A DNA stretch of 64,000 bases from Gnetum montanum. Lineage: Eukaryota; Streptophyta; Gnetopsida; Gnetales; Gnetaceae. Every line of letters starts with the position of its first letter. Position 1 is the stretch's first letter. Below the pieces are notes generated by a model, which was given only the letters and a program-made list of their open reading frames with translations, was not told where the DNA came from and made no database searches. Of this stretch, positions 11,341-22,569 are shown piece after piece. The stretch spans positions 261,980 to 325,979 of the forward strand of contig MNCI01025456.1 in assembly GCA_015680685.1 (NCBI GenBank). The letters run 5' to 3'. The position numbers were made by a program, and so were the translations under genes.

Positions 11341-13215
11341 TAGAACCAAGACAAGCTAGTGCAACTACTATCTCATCATAGGGACAACCACGCTCCATAT
11401 TCTGCATCTCTTCCCTTCAACCCAGTTGTGCAAGAGATGGCCATCCATGCTAACCATACCCATGGCTCTTTAGTTTTTCACTCTTGTGTTTTACACATTT
11501 TTTTTTTTGCACATTCTTGTTTTATACTTTGTTGATTTTTAACCATTTTTGATTCTTCACTTTATTGATTTTCTCAATTTTTTGTTTTACAACATTGTTA
11601 GTATATTTTATATTTTTTGAATATTTTATACTTTCTTATATAGTTTACTTTATTTTTGTGTGAATTTTCATTATTTTTGCTAATATAAATGCTTTATTAT
11701 TGCAAGACACAGTGCCAATGTTGCTTTTTACTAATGGGGGTTTGTACTAAATGTTGTGATTGTTAATGTCTGGTGTCTAGTTTTGAATTTTGATGTCTAA
11801 TGACTAAGACATGGTTTACTTTTCATGAAACAAGAAGTGTGTCCACATAATCCACCCATCCACAAACTCTATGGTTTTCCTTGTTTTGGAATTTTAAGAT
11901 CCCTTTCATTAAATAAAGTTTAGTAAATTGGTGACCTTGGTAATTTCCGAAATTGGGAAGGATTCAAGGCTTTGCATAGGGTGTGAATTTAGGGGAACTC
12001 AATACTTTTTGTGCTCTTCTAGTTACTTGGATGCCTGAGTATTTTCATTGGCTTCTTACCATTTCGTATTGACGAATAACAAGAAATCAAATAAAGTCTT
12101 TGCATGGTGTAGTTCTCATCCAAAAAGAAAAAAAAACATAAAAAAGCATGATGAAAATTCAAAGCACACCCCTTAGAAAAATAAATGGGCTACAAGCACT
12201 AGTTATAAGACTTGAAAGACATGTTACCCATGCCTGAAGGTCCCCTCTAACTAAGGCCCTCTCTCACTTCCTACTTTTATTTTCTTCTCTTTATGGAACA
12301 GTGATCATTTTATGGGAGCACTTTTGTATCTTAAGGGAATGGATTAATCTTGGAGTGGTAATGTGAAGTTGCTAAAAGTAGTTGATTTTGATCTAGACTA
12401 AGGATGGATCTTCTTAGGTCATTTTAAATACAAAATTTGCAAGAGACTTCTTATGACCTTAATTCGAGATTCCATCCCACCTTCTTAGTCATTCATCTAT
12501 GCTACCCATAACTAACCTCACTACTAGTTTCCATGTTATGTTTGGTGTCTTAGTTTAATGTGTTAGAATTCTTGAATAGATTCTTCTTAGTTGGTCCTTA
12601 ACTTTTCATAACCATTAATTGCCTATGGGGCCCATGGACTCCTTAGTTGTAGTTATGCAAGGGCAAAAAGGACATGTGCCTGCTATGGGAAGGATCCACT
12701 TGCATATCTTTTGATTTGGATAGTTAAGTCCCTTCCCTTAGACATTGTTGTAATCATATTTTTTGCATGCCTCATTATGCATCTAACTCTATGCTCCTTC
12801 AACTTTCATACAACTTTATTCTCCAACCATTTTCTCAATTTTTTGAATTTTTTGAGTTCCAACATCCTCTTCTACTATCGTCATCATGTTTGTGGCTTTT
12901 TGGGCTTCCACTTGACCTCCATTCCACTCAAAAACTCTTTGTATTTTCAAGTTTTCCCAAAGTCAATGATGGTCAACAACCACATCAACTAGGCGTAGTC
13001 AATGCAACCAACCCCATCAATGGGGCCTCATTAACTAGGCCCATCAACGCAATGCAAAAAATCTATAAATACCACCAAACACTTTGTAATTTTTATCATT
13101 TTCTTTATAATAAGAGGGGAGTTTTCTCCATTTTTCAGAGCTCAAAACCTTCTAGAGATCATAACTTGTCAACTATTTTTCCAAATCATTCTGTTCTTCC
13201 ATCCTACAGCTACCA
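11341..13215 (+). other. Non-coding region between pol and post-pol frame, element 2
   Basis: The layout matches element 1 and element 3: a T-rich tract (11470-11650), the single-copy block AATTCAAAGCACACCCCTTAG (about 12157-12177), and GGGCTACAAGCACTAGTTA. It ends in TCCTACAGCTACCAAAG directly before a strong GTAAGC splice-donor-like site at 13216. Open frames of 93-151 codons near 12711-13222 show no family features and are probably chance. Confidence 0.55.
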
Positions 13216-13523
13216 AAGGTAAGCTCTTTGCGATGGAGGCCACAAACTTTAACTTTTTTAACAAGATTTTTTTTTCCTTTAAAGGGTTAATGAACACAAC
13301 GATATTAAACCATCAATTTTTAAGATTTTAACCCTTTCAACAACCTCTGGTATGACTATAATCATTTATTAACATCAAAACACAAATAAACTAATATTTA
13401 AAATTGATCAAATCAGCCATAATTGCAACTTAGCCAAGCGTAACTTTCCTAACAAGATAGGGTATCACAAGTTATTTCATGCTACACAATAATTGCTAAC
13501 TTGTTGTCATGTTGGCATTATAG
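13216..13523 (+). other. Candidate intron before the post-pol frame of element 2
   Basis: The donor-like site ACCAAAG|GTAAGC at 13216 and an acceptor-like GGCATTATAG at 13514-13523 lie immediately before an ATG (13524) that opens the post-pol frame. In element 3 the corresponding places read ACCAAAC|GTTCGC (near 29547; donor broken) and TTGTGTGTGTAG|ATGG (ATG near 29768). Positional conservation supports a spliced subgenomic RNA, but no transcript evidence is available. Confidence 0.4.
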
Positions 13524-15209
13524 ATGGCACTAAGACTAAAATGACTGTAGGAGGGAGGACTATCTCAACAAAGGGAGAAGTGATCCAAAACTAGAAGGGA
13601 TCAGCAAGAACAAGCCCAAGAACAAGTAGAAGAAACCCATGCAACAAGACCTCTTCAAGAGGAGCCTGAAGTGGAACCAATTTGATAGATTCCTAAGGAA
13701 GAGGCTGCGATAAAATAATCACAACAAGGAGAGACACCAAGGCCTATATTGAGACATGAAGTCACATTAACATAAGCCTTCCTTAACACAGTTAGGCCCC
13801 ATGATGTCCAACACTCAATTCTCTAGGAATCAAACTTTGGGCCATTCTTAGAGCATGCTATAGCAGAGGTAAAGACATAATTGCAAACTTCTTTCATATG
13901 GCCAATCATCACTACCAATGGGAAGTAGTACATGGAAGAGACATACCTCTTCTAGAACAACAAAAGGGTAGGTTCCATATGAAGATTAAGGACATTTAGG
14001 TGTTCTACTGGGCTAAATCCATCACGTAGGCTCTTAGGTTGTCTAATTTTGGGAAATAACTGGTAGAATTGTCTATGCAAGCTGATCCAAAGGCCAAAAA
14101 GAAGTGGACCTAGCAATGTTACAAGGCTGGCCACAAGAAGTTTGGCACACTCACTTGCCGAAACACCTATACTTCAAGATAGCTGCCTCACCTTAATCCA
14201 ACAATGAGGCCCAGTAAGGTGATATCCTTCTTTTCTTAAGAATGTTTCACTCTAAGTAGGAAATTTCCAACAAACCTTCCATAATTAATCTATCTAGATA
14301 TAGAAAATCATTTCAAAGAGAATGAACATGGAAGAAAAACCCTACCTTTTCCATGCCTTATCAGAAAACTTTGCAAAATGATAGGGATAGTTTACTATGC
14401 CAACGATATAATCAAGTATACTCCCATAGCCACTTGTTCTAAAATGATGAAAGATAAGATGCCTACCATGTCTAAAAAATAAGAGTAGCAACCACCACCT
14501 ACTCAAGAAACAACACCGAAAGCCTGTGCTGCCATAGAGTGCCTATGTAAAATCCAAGTTCAACTCTTGCAATAGTAGGAGCAACAAGTAGGAATGAGTG
14601 GTGAAAATCCATTTGTCTATTGACTTGCAAGGAGTCACCTTAATGAAGTGGCTTAAATAGTTAGTCAGATGGAGGAAGGTGGACTAATATTTTCAGCCCA
14701 AAGAATGTAGTTGCTTGCAAGATCGAATCCCAGCATCCAAGAGGTGATGGTATCTCTCTATTAACACCGTTTATTTCCAAAAATCTCTAGGAATGCTACC
14801 TCTTTTTCAATGCACTTGGAGGAGGGTGAGGGAGCAACTGTACTGGTTATGCAACACTAGAGGCAAGAGATAGCTATAGAAGTGGTTGCTAATAGAATCG
14901 TTGAAGTACTTAACACACTTGCGGCATCTATACCAAGTGTATTTGCACTTAGAGATGTGTAGACATCTACAAGAATTGTCAGTGAAAGATTGAGTGCAAC
15001 CTAACATGAAGAATTGTTGGACCGATTGGTGGGGACTGGGCAACTGATTTTGAACATCTTTAATTTTCTAGATAACATTACTACAATTCAGTTGAAGCTA
15101 CTCGAAGCAAAGGGAAAATGTATCATCCTAGAAGGGCAACTTAAAACAGCTAAATCACAAAGCCAATGCTTGACCATACAAGTTGCTAAATTACATGCCC
15201 ATTTTGTTG
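13524..15209 (+). pseudogene. Post-pol reading frame of element 2 (coiled-coil protein), degraded
   Basis: A long reading frame with many C-to-T-type stops lies between integrase and the missing 3' LTR. It is homologous to 61882-63998 (minus). Both encode LPFPCLIRKLC (here about 14345-14380), and both have EGEGATV or GEGATV (here about 14820) followed by a helical region with LLDRLVGTGQ versus VLDRLLQIGQ. The N-terminal part is rich in Gln/Glu. The LPFPCLIRKLC segment resembles the plant domain annotated as 'putative plant transposon protein' (from memory, unchecked). Its place after pol is that of the env-like ORF of Athila-type elements, but no signal peptide or membrane segment is seen. 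A LINE insertion removes the C-terminal part. Confidence 0.6.
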
Positions 15210-18200
15210 ATCCCACACTCCTCAACCTTGCAATAACTAGTAGAGTTAGGAATCTTTCCCGTCATTATGGTAAGGAATTTGCCTCTCATTCTCGGCAAGA
15301 GTACACCAACATATGCTCTACCATTGAGCACCTTACATCTAAACTAACTCATGATCCCTTCAATAGTCACCTTCAAGGGGATCTTGCCAGAGCCCATATT
15401 GCCTTTCAACATTGGGAAGTATATAAGGCACAAGGTGCCTTGATTAAAAGCTGACTCACTTGGCTAAACATTCAAGATGATCACTGTAACGAATTCTTTA
15501 AGTACCTTAACTGGTCCTCCCCTTCGCCCTCCTTAGATAAACTCTCCATAAATGGATCCATTATCACTGATCAAAATAGTCTTCTCTCTTATCTTAAGGA
15601 ATACTTTGAGGACTTATTCACCACTACTCCTATGGATCCCACATCCTTCACAACAGCCACTCTAAATTATCCTAAACTAGTTAATTCTTCTATGCTGACA
15701 ATTTTAGAAGTTGATATTACTCCAACTAAGCTTCGACAGGCTTGCTTTAACCTAAGCCCTGGGAAAGCCCTTGGCTATGATGGTTTTCTAGTTGAATTTT
15801 TCCAAAAGCATTGGGATCTAGTAGGTTCTGACCTCTTCCATGTGATCAAAGAGGCTACGCTTACTGGTTCTTTGGAACCAATCTTAAACCAAGGGATTAT
15901 TCATCTTCTCCCTAAATTGGGAGATCCTACTTGTATCTCCAATTGGCGACCTATCACCTTACTTAATGTGGTTTACAAAATTTGGGCTAAATGTTTGGCT
16001 TTGCGATTAAAGAAAATCCTTGCCCTTATTATTTTCCCCCAATAGATTGGCTTTGTTCCAGGAAGATACATATTAAATAACATGGTGGCTACTTGGGAAG
16101 GTCTTAACTGGGCTAAGGATGAGGGTCAAGATATCCTCCTGATGAAGCTTGACTACGCTAAAGCCTATGATAACATTAAGTGGGACTTCATTATCCAAAC
16201 CATGGCTAAATTGGGTTTTGGCCCTAAGTTCATTCATATGGTAGAATGCTTATTCTCAAATGCTACTGTGCGAATCGCGACTACCTTCGACATCACTTCT
16301 CCCTTTTCTATTCATAGGTCTGTTAGAAAATGTTGCCCTCTTGCTCCTTACCTCTTCATCATTGTTGCTGATTTTCTCTGTCATCAAATCATCTTGGATA
16401 TTCAAAAAAATGTTTTATCTAGGGTTCATCTATCTTCTCCTCAACATCAGCTCCTCAATATGCACATCGTTGATAACTCCTTTTTCCTTATTCAAAAAAA
16501 TGTTATTAATGTGCAGTGTCTCTTGTCTTGAGTAGAGCAATATTGCTCCCTCTCTGGATCTGTTATAAATTGGCGTAAATCTTTAGTTTATAGCTTCACC
16601 AATAACTACAGCCATTTGCCCAATTATAGTTGGAAGCATACTCAAGATCATGAGATCATTAAGCTTTTGGGAATCCCCTTTAGCTTTAGAGGCCCAACTT
16701 CAAAGCTCTAGGACCAAGTACTTTGAATTCAAAGAAAAATTGAAAAATGGAAAACCAAACCCCTCATCCTCACTGGTAAGTATCTAATCTATAAGTCTAT
16801 TTTTGCCTCTATCCATGTTTATTATTCATCATGTTGGGGCCCTTCCCATGCTTCTTATCAAAATCTTGAATGATTATTTCAAGACTTCATGTGGTCATCT
16901 AAGGACTCCCAAAAAGGCTTTCATCGTGTTGCCTAGAATATAGTAACTCTTCCTAAGAACAAAGGTGGATTGGGCCTTTTGAACTCCTTTAAGCAAGGTC
17001 TCACCCTTGTCACTAAGTGGTTGTTTCAGCACCTAGATTCCCCCAATATTATTGGGAATCTTCTTCAGTTAAGGCTTCGACAAGCATTCCATAAGAATAG
17101 GTCTATCTGGAAGGGTATCCACCCTATTAATTGGATCTTTTCTCCTCATGAAATTATCATTCCTGGAACACATGTTTTCAAAAGCATTTGGAAGGCTTGG
17201 CAGGTCTTACATTCTCATGTGAATTGGAATAATATTCATATCAATCCTACTCTCCTTTCTAAGGTTAGTCCTTGGTGGCTACCCCTATCTCCTGCTCCTC
17301 TAGCCACCTCAAATGCCAGGACAGCCACCATTTGGTTTCAAAAGGGAGTTGTTTCCCGTCGATGTCTTCATCTCACCAATCAGTGGATTACTTGGCATAT
17401 GTTTGAAAACTTCTATGGGGCTTTCAGAACTATGCATCATTGCCTTGATAGACTTTATCACTTCATACATTAGTACTTGCATTTGGATGCTTCGGTTCCT
17501 AGTCTCTTCCATGGTCTTCAGTGGACTAATGGATCGAACCTTCTACCCTATAAACCACATGTTCCCTTTCAGTTGTTGCATGATTTCTCTATGATTGTTA
17601 ATTGCTGCAATCAATCATGGCACAAAGAAGAGTCTAAACAATTTTGGCTCTCTCTCTTTTCACGAGTTTGAAGCCTTCTGACTCTTCCAAAAATTAAACA
17701 ATTTCTTTGGTGCCTCCTTCATCAAGGCATGCCTATCAGCAAACGTTGGGAATACCTTGGGATTCCAAACCCTAATTGCCCTCTCTGTGGAGGTGCTGAT
17801 GATTTTGTCCACGTTTTTTGGCATTGCCCTTTCACATAGTCCTCATGGGAGTGGGTTTCTAAATTTTTTCCTTTGTGCAAGTTTTCCCATGAGGATATCT
17901 TGTTTGACTTTTTGGCCACCCCCTCTACTAACCTTCAGTTTCTTTGGGAAGTTATTAGGCCACTCGTTCTTTACTATATATGGAAGCGCAGATGCACTGC
18001 TCTTTTCCCCCCCCCTGATTCGTCCAACTCTAACCATTTAACTATTATGAAAAAATTTCAAATTCTTCGCCTTGTGCATTTCCAAATTTTATCTCATACC
18101 TCTAAGTTAAAGTTGGATACTAATCAGTTGTTTTTTTGTTTGCAGCCTTGGAGCAGATACACCAACTTGTGTACTCTTCCCAATCTCGATCTACTACATC

Positions 18201-18490
18201 GGAGTGTGTTATCATAATTTTAAGCATTTTTAGCTCTTTTTTGTTCTCCTGGTCTTATTAACTCGTAGTTCTTATCAATTCCCAGCATAAGGTTGTTCTT
18301 TGGAATGTACTCCCACACCCTGTAAAGGATTATGTATCAAGATGTTTTCCTTCAACATCTACATTTGTCATTGTTCTTCTCCCTATTTAACCATCAATAT
18401 GTTCAGATGTTGAACATGTACTTAATCTCATTTAATTAATAAAATTCTCTTTTTGGGGTCCAACACCCCACACCCCGCCCCCCCCCAATT
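15210..18490 (+). mobile_element. Non-LTR retrotransposon (plant L1-type LINE), copy 1, 5'-truncated
   Basis: It carries the second half of an L1-type ORF2: a pre-RT helical region, RT, and the C-terminal zinc-finger segment. The 3' end is TTTTTGGGGTCCAACACCCC followed by a C-rich run (18470-18486) instead of poly(A). A possible 9-bp target duplication ATTTTGTTG occurs at 15201-15209 and 18491-18499. The flank on the left is the post-pol frame of element 2. Confidence 0.8.
15230..18190 (+). pseudogene. LINE ORF2 (reverse transcriptase, zf-RVT), copy 1
   Basis: Readable blocks in order are LSPGKALGYDGFLVEFF and LPKLGDP...SNWRPITLLNVVYK (15750-15980), then IGFVPGRYILNN and LLMKLDYAKAYDNIKWDF (16045-16190), then CCPLAPYLF (about 16335). 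These are the plant L1 RT signatures. The usual catalytic F/YADD position reads IVDN (about 16467), so the metal-binding Asp pair is damaged. The C-terminal end has NCPLCGG...HVFWHCPF (about 17773-17835), a Cys/His zinc-finger, but in a shifted frame relative to RT. Stops at 15454, 16045 and 16531 and further frame changes inactivate it. The open frame 15014-15454 is a fusion of the Ty3 post-pol frame with this LINE. Confidence 0.85.
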
Positions 18491-18499
18491 ATTTTGTTG

Positions 18500-18861
18500 T
18501 GTAGAATAGCTTCAGAGGAGCAGTCCGTTACAAGCTTTCTTATTTAGGAAAATATCAAAAGTTACTTATAATATTTTGCATAAAATTAATGAGGACTCAG
18601 AAGAAGAAAATGATATTAGACACTTTCAAGATTCTAAAATATGCTAAATCATTTCTAAAATATGGTAAGCAAAATGTCATTCCACTAAAAAGGAAACAAT
18701 AACATTTGTTACTGTAACAGTAACGTGAGATTTATTCTGAGCAAAGAAACAAGTACAATCATGACCGGCATTGGAATTCATTTTCAATTTATTTGTTTTT
18801 ACAAAATGTCCTAATGATTTATATCTATATTTTAAAAAGGGATATGTAAGAAAAAAAATTA
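18500..18861. other. Gap between the two LINE copies, nothing recognised
   Basis: About 360 bp of AT-rich sequence. A frame is open from about 18513 (RGAVRYKLSYLGK) but has no family features. It may be the continuation of element 2 after the LINE, or 3' flank of the receptor-kinase gene that lies to the right before LINE copy 2 inserted. Confidence 0.3.
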
Positions 18862-18880
18862 AAAATACCTTGTAATTAGG
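18862..18880. repeat. Target-site duplication of LINE copy 2, left copy
   Basis: AAAATACCTTGTAATTAGG matches AAAATACCTGTAATTAGG at 20809-20826 except for one T. The pair brackets LINE copy 2 exactly, as expected for target-primed reverse transcription. Confidence 0.85.
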
Positions 18881-20808
18881 GCGGGTGTCGGACCCCAAAA
18901 AGAAGTTCTATTAATATTAAAAGTGTATCAATTATAGTAACCTGAATAAGTCATAGGTTTGAGGGGAAGGGAAAGTTGGGAGCACTATGAATGAGACTCA
19001 GGAAAAACCTTATAAATAAACGAGTATGAAGGAGGAAACTCGAATTGGGGCACTATCAAACGTCCACACATACTGACTCATTACTAGGTAGAATGACATA
19101 GAATTAGATGAGGCAAACAACTCTCAATTAATGATAGAGAGAGTTCCAATGATGACTCCACTCAACAGAGATGGGAGGCTTCCCTGCAGAGATTACTGAT
19201 GATGAGTGTTACTAGAATGCACAGGTCTTTCCCACGGCTGCAAGAGATGAACCAACTGATGAGTATCCATATTGAACTTAGATGCTTGAGATGTGAGTCG
19301 GAAATGAATGAGGTGAAAGATCTGCGACTTCTTCGACCTGGTGAGCAAACATATATTAGAATAATCTGTCCTTTGAAATATAACATTGCATCTTCGCTTC
19401 CAAATATAATATAAAATAATAGGCCTAATAACTTTCCACAAAAACTTGAGATTAGCAGAAGTAATGTTCAAAAATCTGAATAGGACATCCTCTTGAGATA
19501 GCTTGTATGATGGAAAAATGATGGAAGCCCACTCCCACACATACTGAGCAAAGGGACAATGCCAAAACACATGGACAAAGCCATCTTGTCCACCACAAAG
19601 AGGGCAATTGGGATTGGGAATCCCTAGATATTTTAAACGTTTACCAATAGGTAGACCATGGTGGAGGAGACACCAAAGGAACTGCATAATTTTAGGAAGA
19701 GTTGAAAGTTTCCAAATATGTTGGAAGAGAGGGATCCAAAATGTTACTGACTCTTGTTTGTGCCAATACTTATTGCAGCGTTGAATAACCTCGGATGGGT
19801 TGTGCATAAGATGAAAGGGGACAGATGGCCAGTAGGGCAAGAGTTTAACCCCATTAAGCCATTGAAGACCATGAAAAGGGCTTTGCACTGCAACATCTAG
19901 TTGCCAATGACCATGGAGAAAGGAGTAAATCTAGACTAGGCAATGGTTCATTGCCGCCAACTCCCCATATAAATTGTTGAACTCAACCCCCGAAATCCAA
20001 CGACTAGCCAGCCTAAGACAATTGAAGGAGATGACACCCTTCCGATACCACAAGGTAGCTACCTTAGCCTTTGTGATGGCAAGGGGAGCAGGCAATAGAG
20101 GTAACCACGGACACAAACAAGAGAGAATAGTAGGGTTGATCTTGACATTAGTCCAGTCTATGTAACTATGTAGAATTTGCCAAGCCCTCCAGATGCTTTT
20201 GAAAACATGAGACCCAAGAAGAATGATAGTGAGGGGGGAAAAGATCCAATTGACAAAATGGATGCCTTTCCAGAAGGGCTTGTTTTTAGGAAATGCTTGA
20301 TGAAGCCTTANCGAAATAACCGTTCAAGCTTCTGGTAGGCAGCTTGGGAGGGGGCCCAACATGAAGAGTAGTACACATGGGTTGATGCACATATGGACTT
20401 ACATACAAGGTATTTACCTGCAAGTGTGAGGGGTTTAGTCTTCCATTTGTCAAGTTTCTTTTGGATCTGATAAATAACCTGCTCCCAGAGAATGGAGGTT
20501 GAACCTCTAAAACAGAAAGGGATTCCTAGAATCTTAACAATGTCTTGATCCTGAAGTCACTTCCAGTTATAGTTGGTCACATGGTTGTAATTTCCCGTAA
20601 AGCTATAAACATAGGATTTATTCCAATTGATATTGGAACCTGAGAGTGTGCAATATTGCTCCACCCTTGATAAGTGGCGGTGCAAATTGGTGGTTGTGTT
20701 ATGAACTAGAAAAAAAAGTCATTGGCAAAGTGTATATTGAGAAACTGTTGTTGAGAGGAAGAAAGGCGAACCCTAGTGAGGACTTTAGTTTGAATGTCCA
20801 GGTTAATC
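18881..20808 (-). mobile_element. Non-LTR retrotransposon (plant L1-type LINE), copy 2, 5'-truncated
   Basis: Same family as copy 1 but inverted, so the two copies lie tail to tail about 390 bp apart. On the minus strand it starts inside the RT region (GTTCGCCTTTCTTCC matching GGTTCATCTATCTTCTCC of copy 1) and ends CTTTTTGGGGTCCGACACCC with no poly(A). An 18-19 bp target-site duplication flanks it. An unresolved base (n) is at 20311. It lies just beyond the stop codon of the receptor-kinase remnant. Confidence 0.9.
19193..20800 (-). pseudogene. LINE ORF2 C-terminal part (zf-RVT), copy 2
   Basis: The last 231 codons (19888-19193) are still open. They include FWIPLF, LPKIMQFLWCLLHHGLPI, NCPLCGG-x-DGFVHVFWHCPF (a Cys/His zinc-finger motif) and VIRPIILYYIWKRRCNVIF. 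Upstream on the minus strand the RT-to-finger linker is readable with a few stops (for example ASRWISG near 20040). The 5' half of ORF2 is missing. The better-kept frame suggests this copy is younger than copy 1 or has decayed less. Confidence 0.85.
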
Positions 20809-20826
20809 AAAATACCTGTAATTAGG
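20809..20826. repeat. Target-site duplication of LINE copy 2, right copy
   Basis: AAAATACCTGTAATTAGG; partner of the left copy at 18862-18880. Confidence 0.85.
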
Positions 20827-20886
20827 ATTTAGGAATGTAGCAACAAGACATTATTTTTGGTAGAGCATAGCTGTTAACAGAGTATA

Positions 20887-22351
20887 TTATCTAGGAAATG
20901 CCAGACTTGTTTGATTCCCATCATCAGACGTGGACTCCCTGTCACCGTTAAAACTCAAAAATGCAGGTACTTCTGGACTTGGTAAGTCAATGGAGATATC
21001 TGTAAGCATTGATAAGACCGTGGACATAGGTGGTCTTAATAATGAATCTGCCTGTGTGCATAAAAGTCCCACATGAATGCACCTCATTACGTGTTCATCT
21101 GAACTGTTTGATGTTATACTTTCATCAACAATGTCCTCCACATTTCCTTGTTGAAATAAATTCCATACCTAAATTACGAAGAAAGCCATTAATGAAGCTT
21201 TTTGCAGATGGACTGATGCATACAAACTGGATATTACCTTAGTTAAGATGTTGTGTCCACTTGATATGTCAAAGTCTCCATTCTTTCTTCCACTGAAGAC
21301 TTCCAAGATAACAATACCAAAGCTATACACATCTGCTTTAGTTGATAATTGACCTCTCATTGCATATTCAGGAGCCAGGTATCCACTGACAAAAAAAAAT
21401 TTAGAAATTGATGTCAATTTAGAAAAAATGAATCAGTAACTTGAAATTTACATAGTTTTTCATTCTAATATCAAACTCTTACTAGGTTCCAGCAACTTTG
21501 GTTTGAATGTTTGTTACATCTTCAGGAAATAGCTTTGCTAAACCAAAATCTGCAATTTTTGGGTTAAATTTGTCGTCCAATAAAATATTTGCTGCCTTGA
21601 TATCCCTGTGAATGATTTTAACCTTAGAATCTTCATGAAAATATAGAAGACCTTTAGCAACACCAACGATTATGTGGAAACTCTGTGGCCAATTGAGATA
21701 AATTTTCTTGGTTGAATCTACACACAAAGCATCAAAAACATCACATAAATGAGTTGATAATAACAACATGCCGTATAAAATTTTCATGAAATGAAAATGG
21801 ACCTTACCAAAAATAATTTTAGCAAGGCTTCGATTGGAGAGATATTCAAAAAAGGTTCACAAGATTTCTATGCTGAATCTGGACCAGAAGCTTGATTTCG
21901 TTCCGGAATTCTTTGTTTCCTTGTGAGGATCTCAATAAAAGCTTCTTCACTGCTATATTTCTTCCATTTGGCAGAGTCCCCTTGAAACAACGGTAATGTT
22001 AGAAACTAAATGAATTTTCTAGGTGTAAATCATTTTAAATATCATGATAAAACATTAAATAGAAAACCTTATATACGGCACGAAAAGCTACTTGGCCAAG
22101 CTTGAGATCCTCGTGGAAATAGTTGGTGGCGGTCATGAGCAATGCAGGGGTAAATTTTATTTTATCTTCATCATTTGCATGGCCATCATCTTCCTCTGCA
22201 TCTGAGGTTCCCATTTCAAAGTTCATTAACTTTTTGCCAAATTTCATTTTCTTTCTCATCCAAAAAAGGAACCCAATCAAAATAACCAGCATAACAGAGC
22301 CTCCAATAGCTCCTAAGATTACTGCTACGTTATTACTATCCTTGGATCCAT
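20887..22351 (-). pseudogene. Cysteine-rich receptor-like kinase, transmembrane and kinase part, broken
   Basis: Five exons on the minus strand: 22351-22068, 21980-21807, 21717-21483, 21385-21238 and 21168-20887, all with GT donors and AG acceptors. Exon 1 encodes a membrane helix (VILGAIGGSVMLVILIGFLFW) and KFTPALLMTATNYF. Then come IAVKKLL (ATP-binding Lys), [17 protein letters not shown] (catalytic loop), [30 protein letters not shown] and HVGLLCTQADSLLRPPMS. The exon number and C-terminal motifs are those of DUF26-type CRKs. Defects: the Gly-rich loop reads LGQVAFRAVYK instead of LGxGGFGxVYK; exon 21980-21807 has lost a stretch after HRNLVNL and is frame-shifted before EYLSNRSL; the extracellular domain is absent here. 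The likely missing exon is at 30975-31530. Confidence 0.85.
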
Positions 22352-22569
22352 CTGCACGTCAAATATTTACAATTACATATGTTAGCCTTAACATAAGTAA
22401 CATTTTAAAATATTTTACTATATTATAATTATTAGTGAATCCCCTGCAACTGTAAGTGAGAAACTAATAGTACAAGTAGCTTGTACAAGTGCATTATGCT
22501 ACATGTGTACTTGAAATTTTGAAAATTATTTTCTGAATTTCAACTATAATTAGTATCAGAGTAGACAGC

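Larger units (their letters stand above)
9451..15209 (+). mobile_element. Ty3/gypsy retrotransposon (element 2), split by element 1
   Basis: The sequence restarts at the codon region aligned with GYYRRF...NFSKIA of the other Ty3 pol genes, immediately after the 3' LTR of element 1. It contains RNase H and integrase remnants, the shared post-pol non-coding region (11470-13200), a candidate intron and a post-pol reading frame interrupted by a LINE at 15210. The 5' half must lie left of the window. No 3' LTR was recognised after the LINE, so the downstream end is lost or unrecognisable. Confidence 0.75.

Noticed and set aside
12711-13222. Overlapping open frames of 93 and 151 codons
   Set aside because: They lie in the non-coding region between pol and the post-pol frame of element 2, and the same region in elements 1 and 3 is not open. 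Probably chance.
18494-18680. Open stretch after LINE copy 1 as the continuation of the Ty3 post-pol frame
   Set aside because: Only FV and a few weak matches to element 5 could be aligned, which is not enough to claim homology.
20311-20311. The ambiguous base n as a sign of an assembly join
   Set aside because: LINE copy 2 reads through on both sides without break, so it is a single uncalled base.
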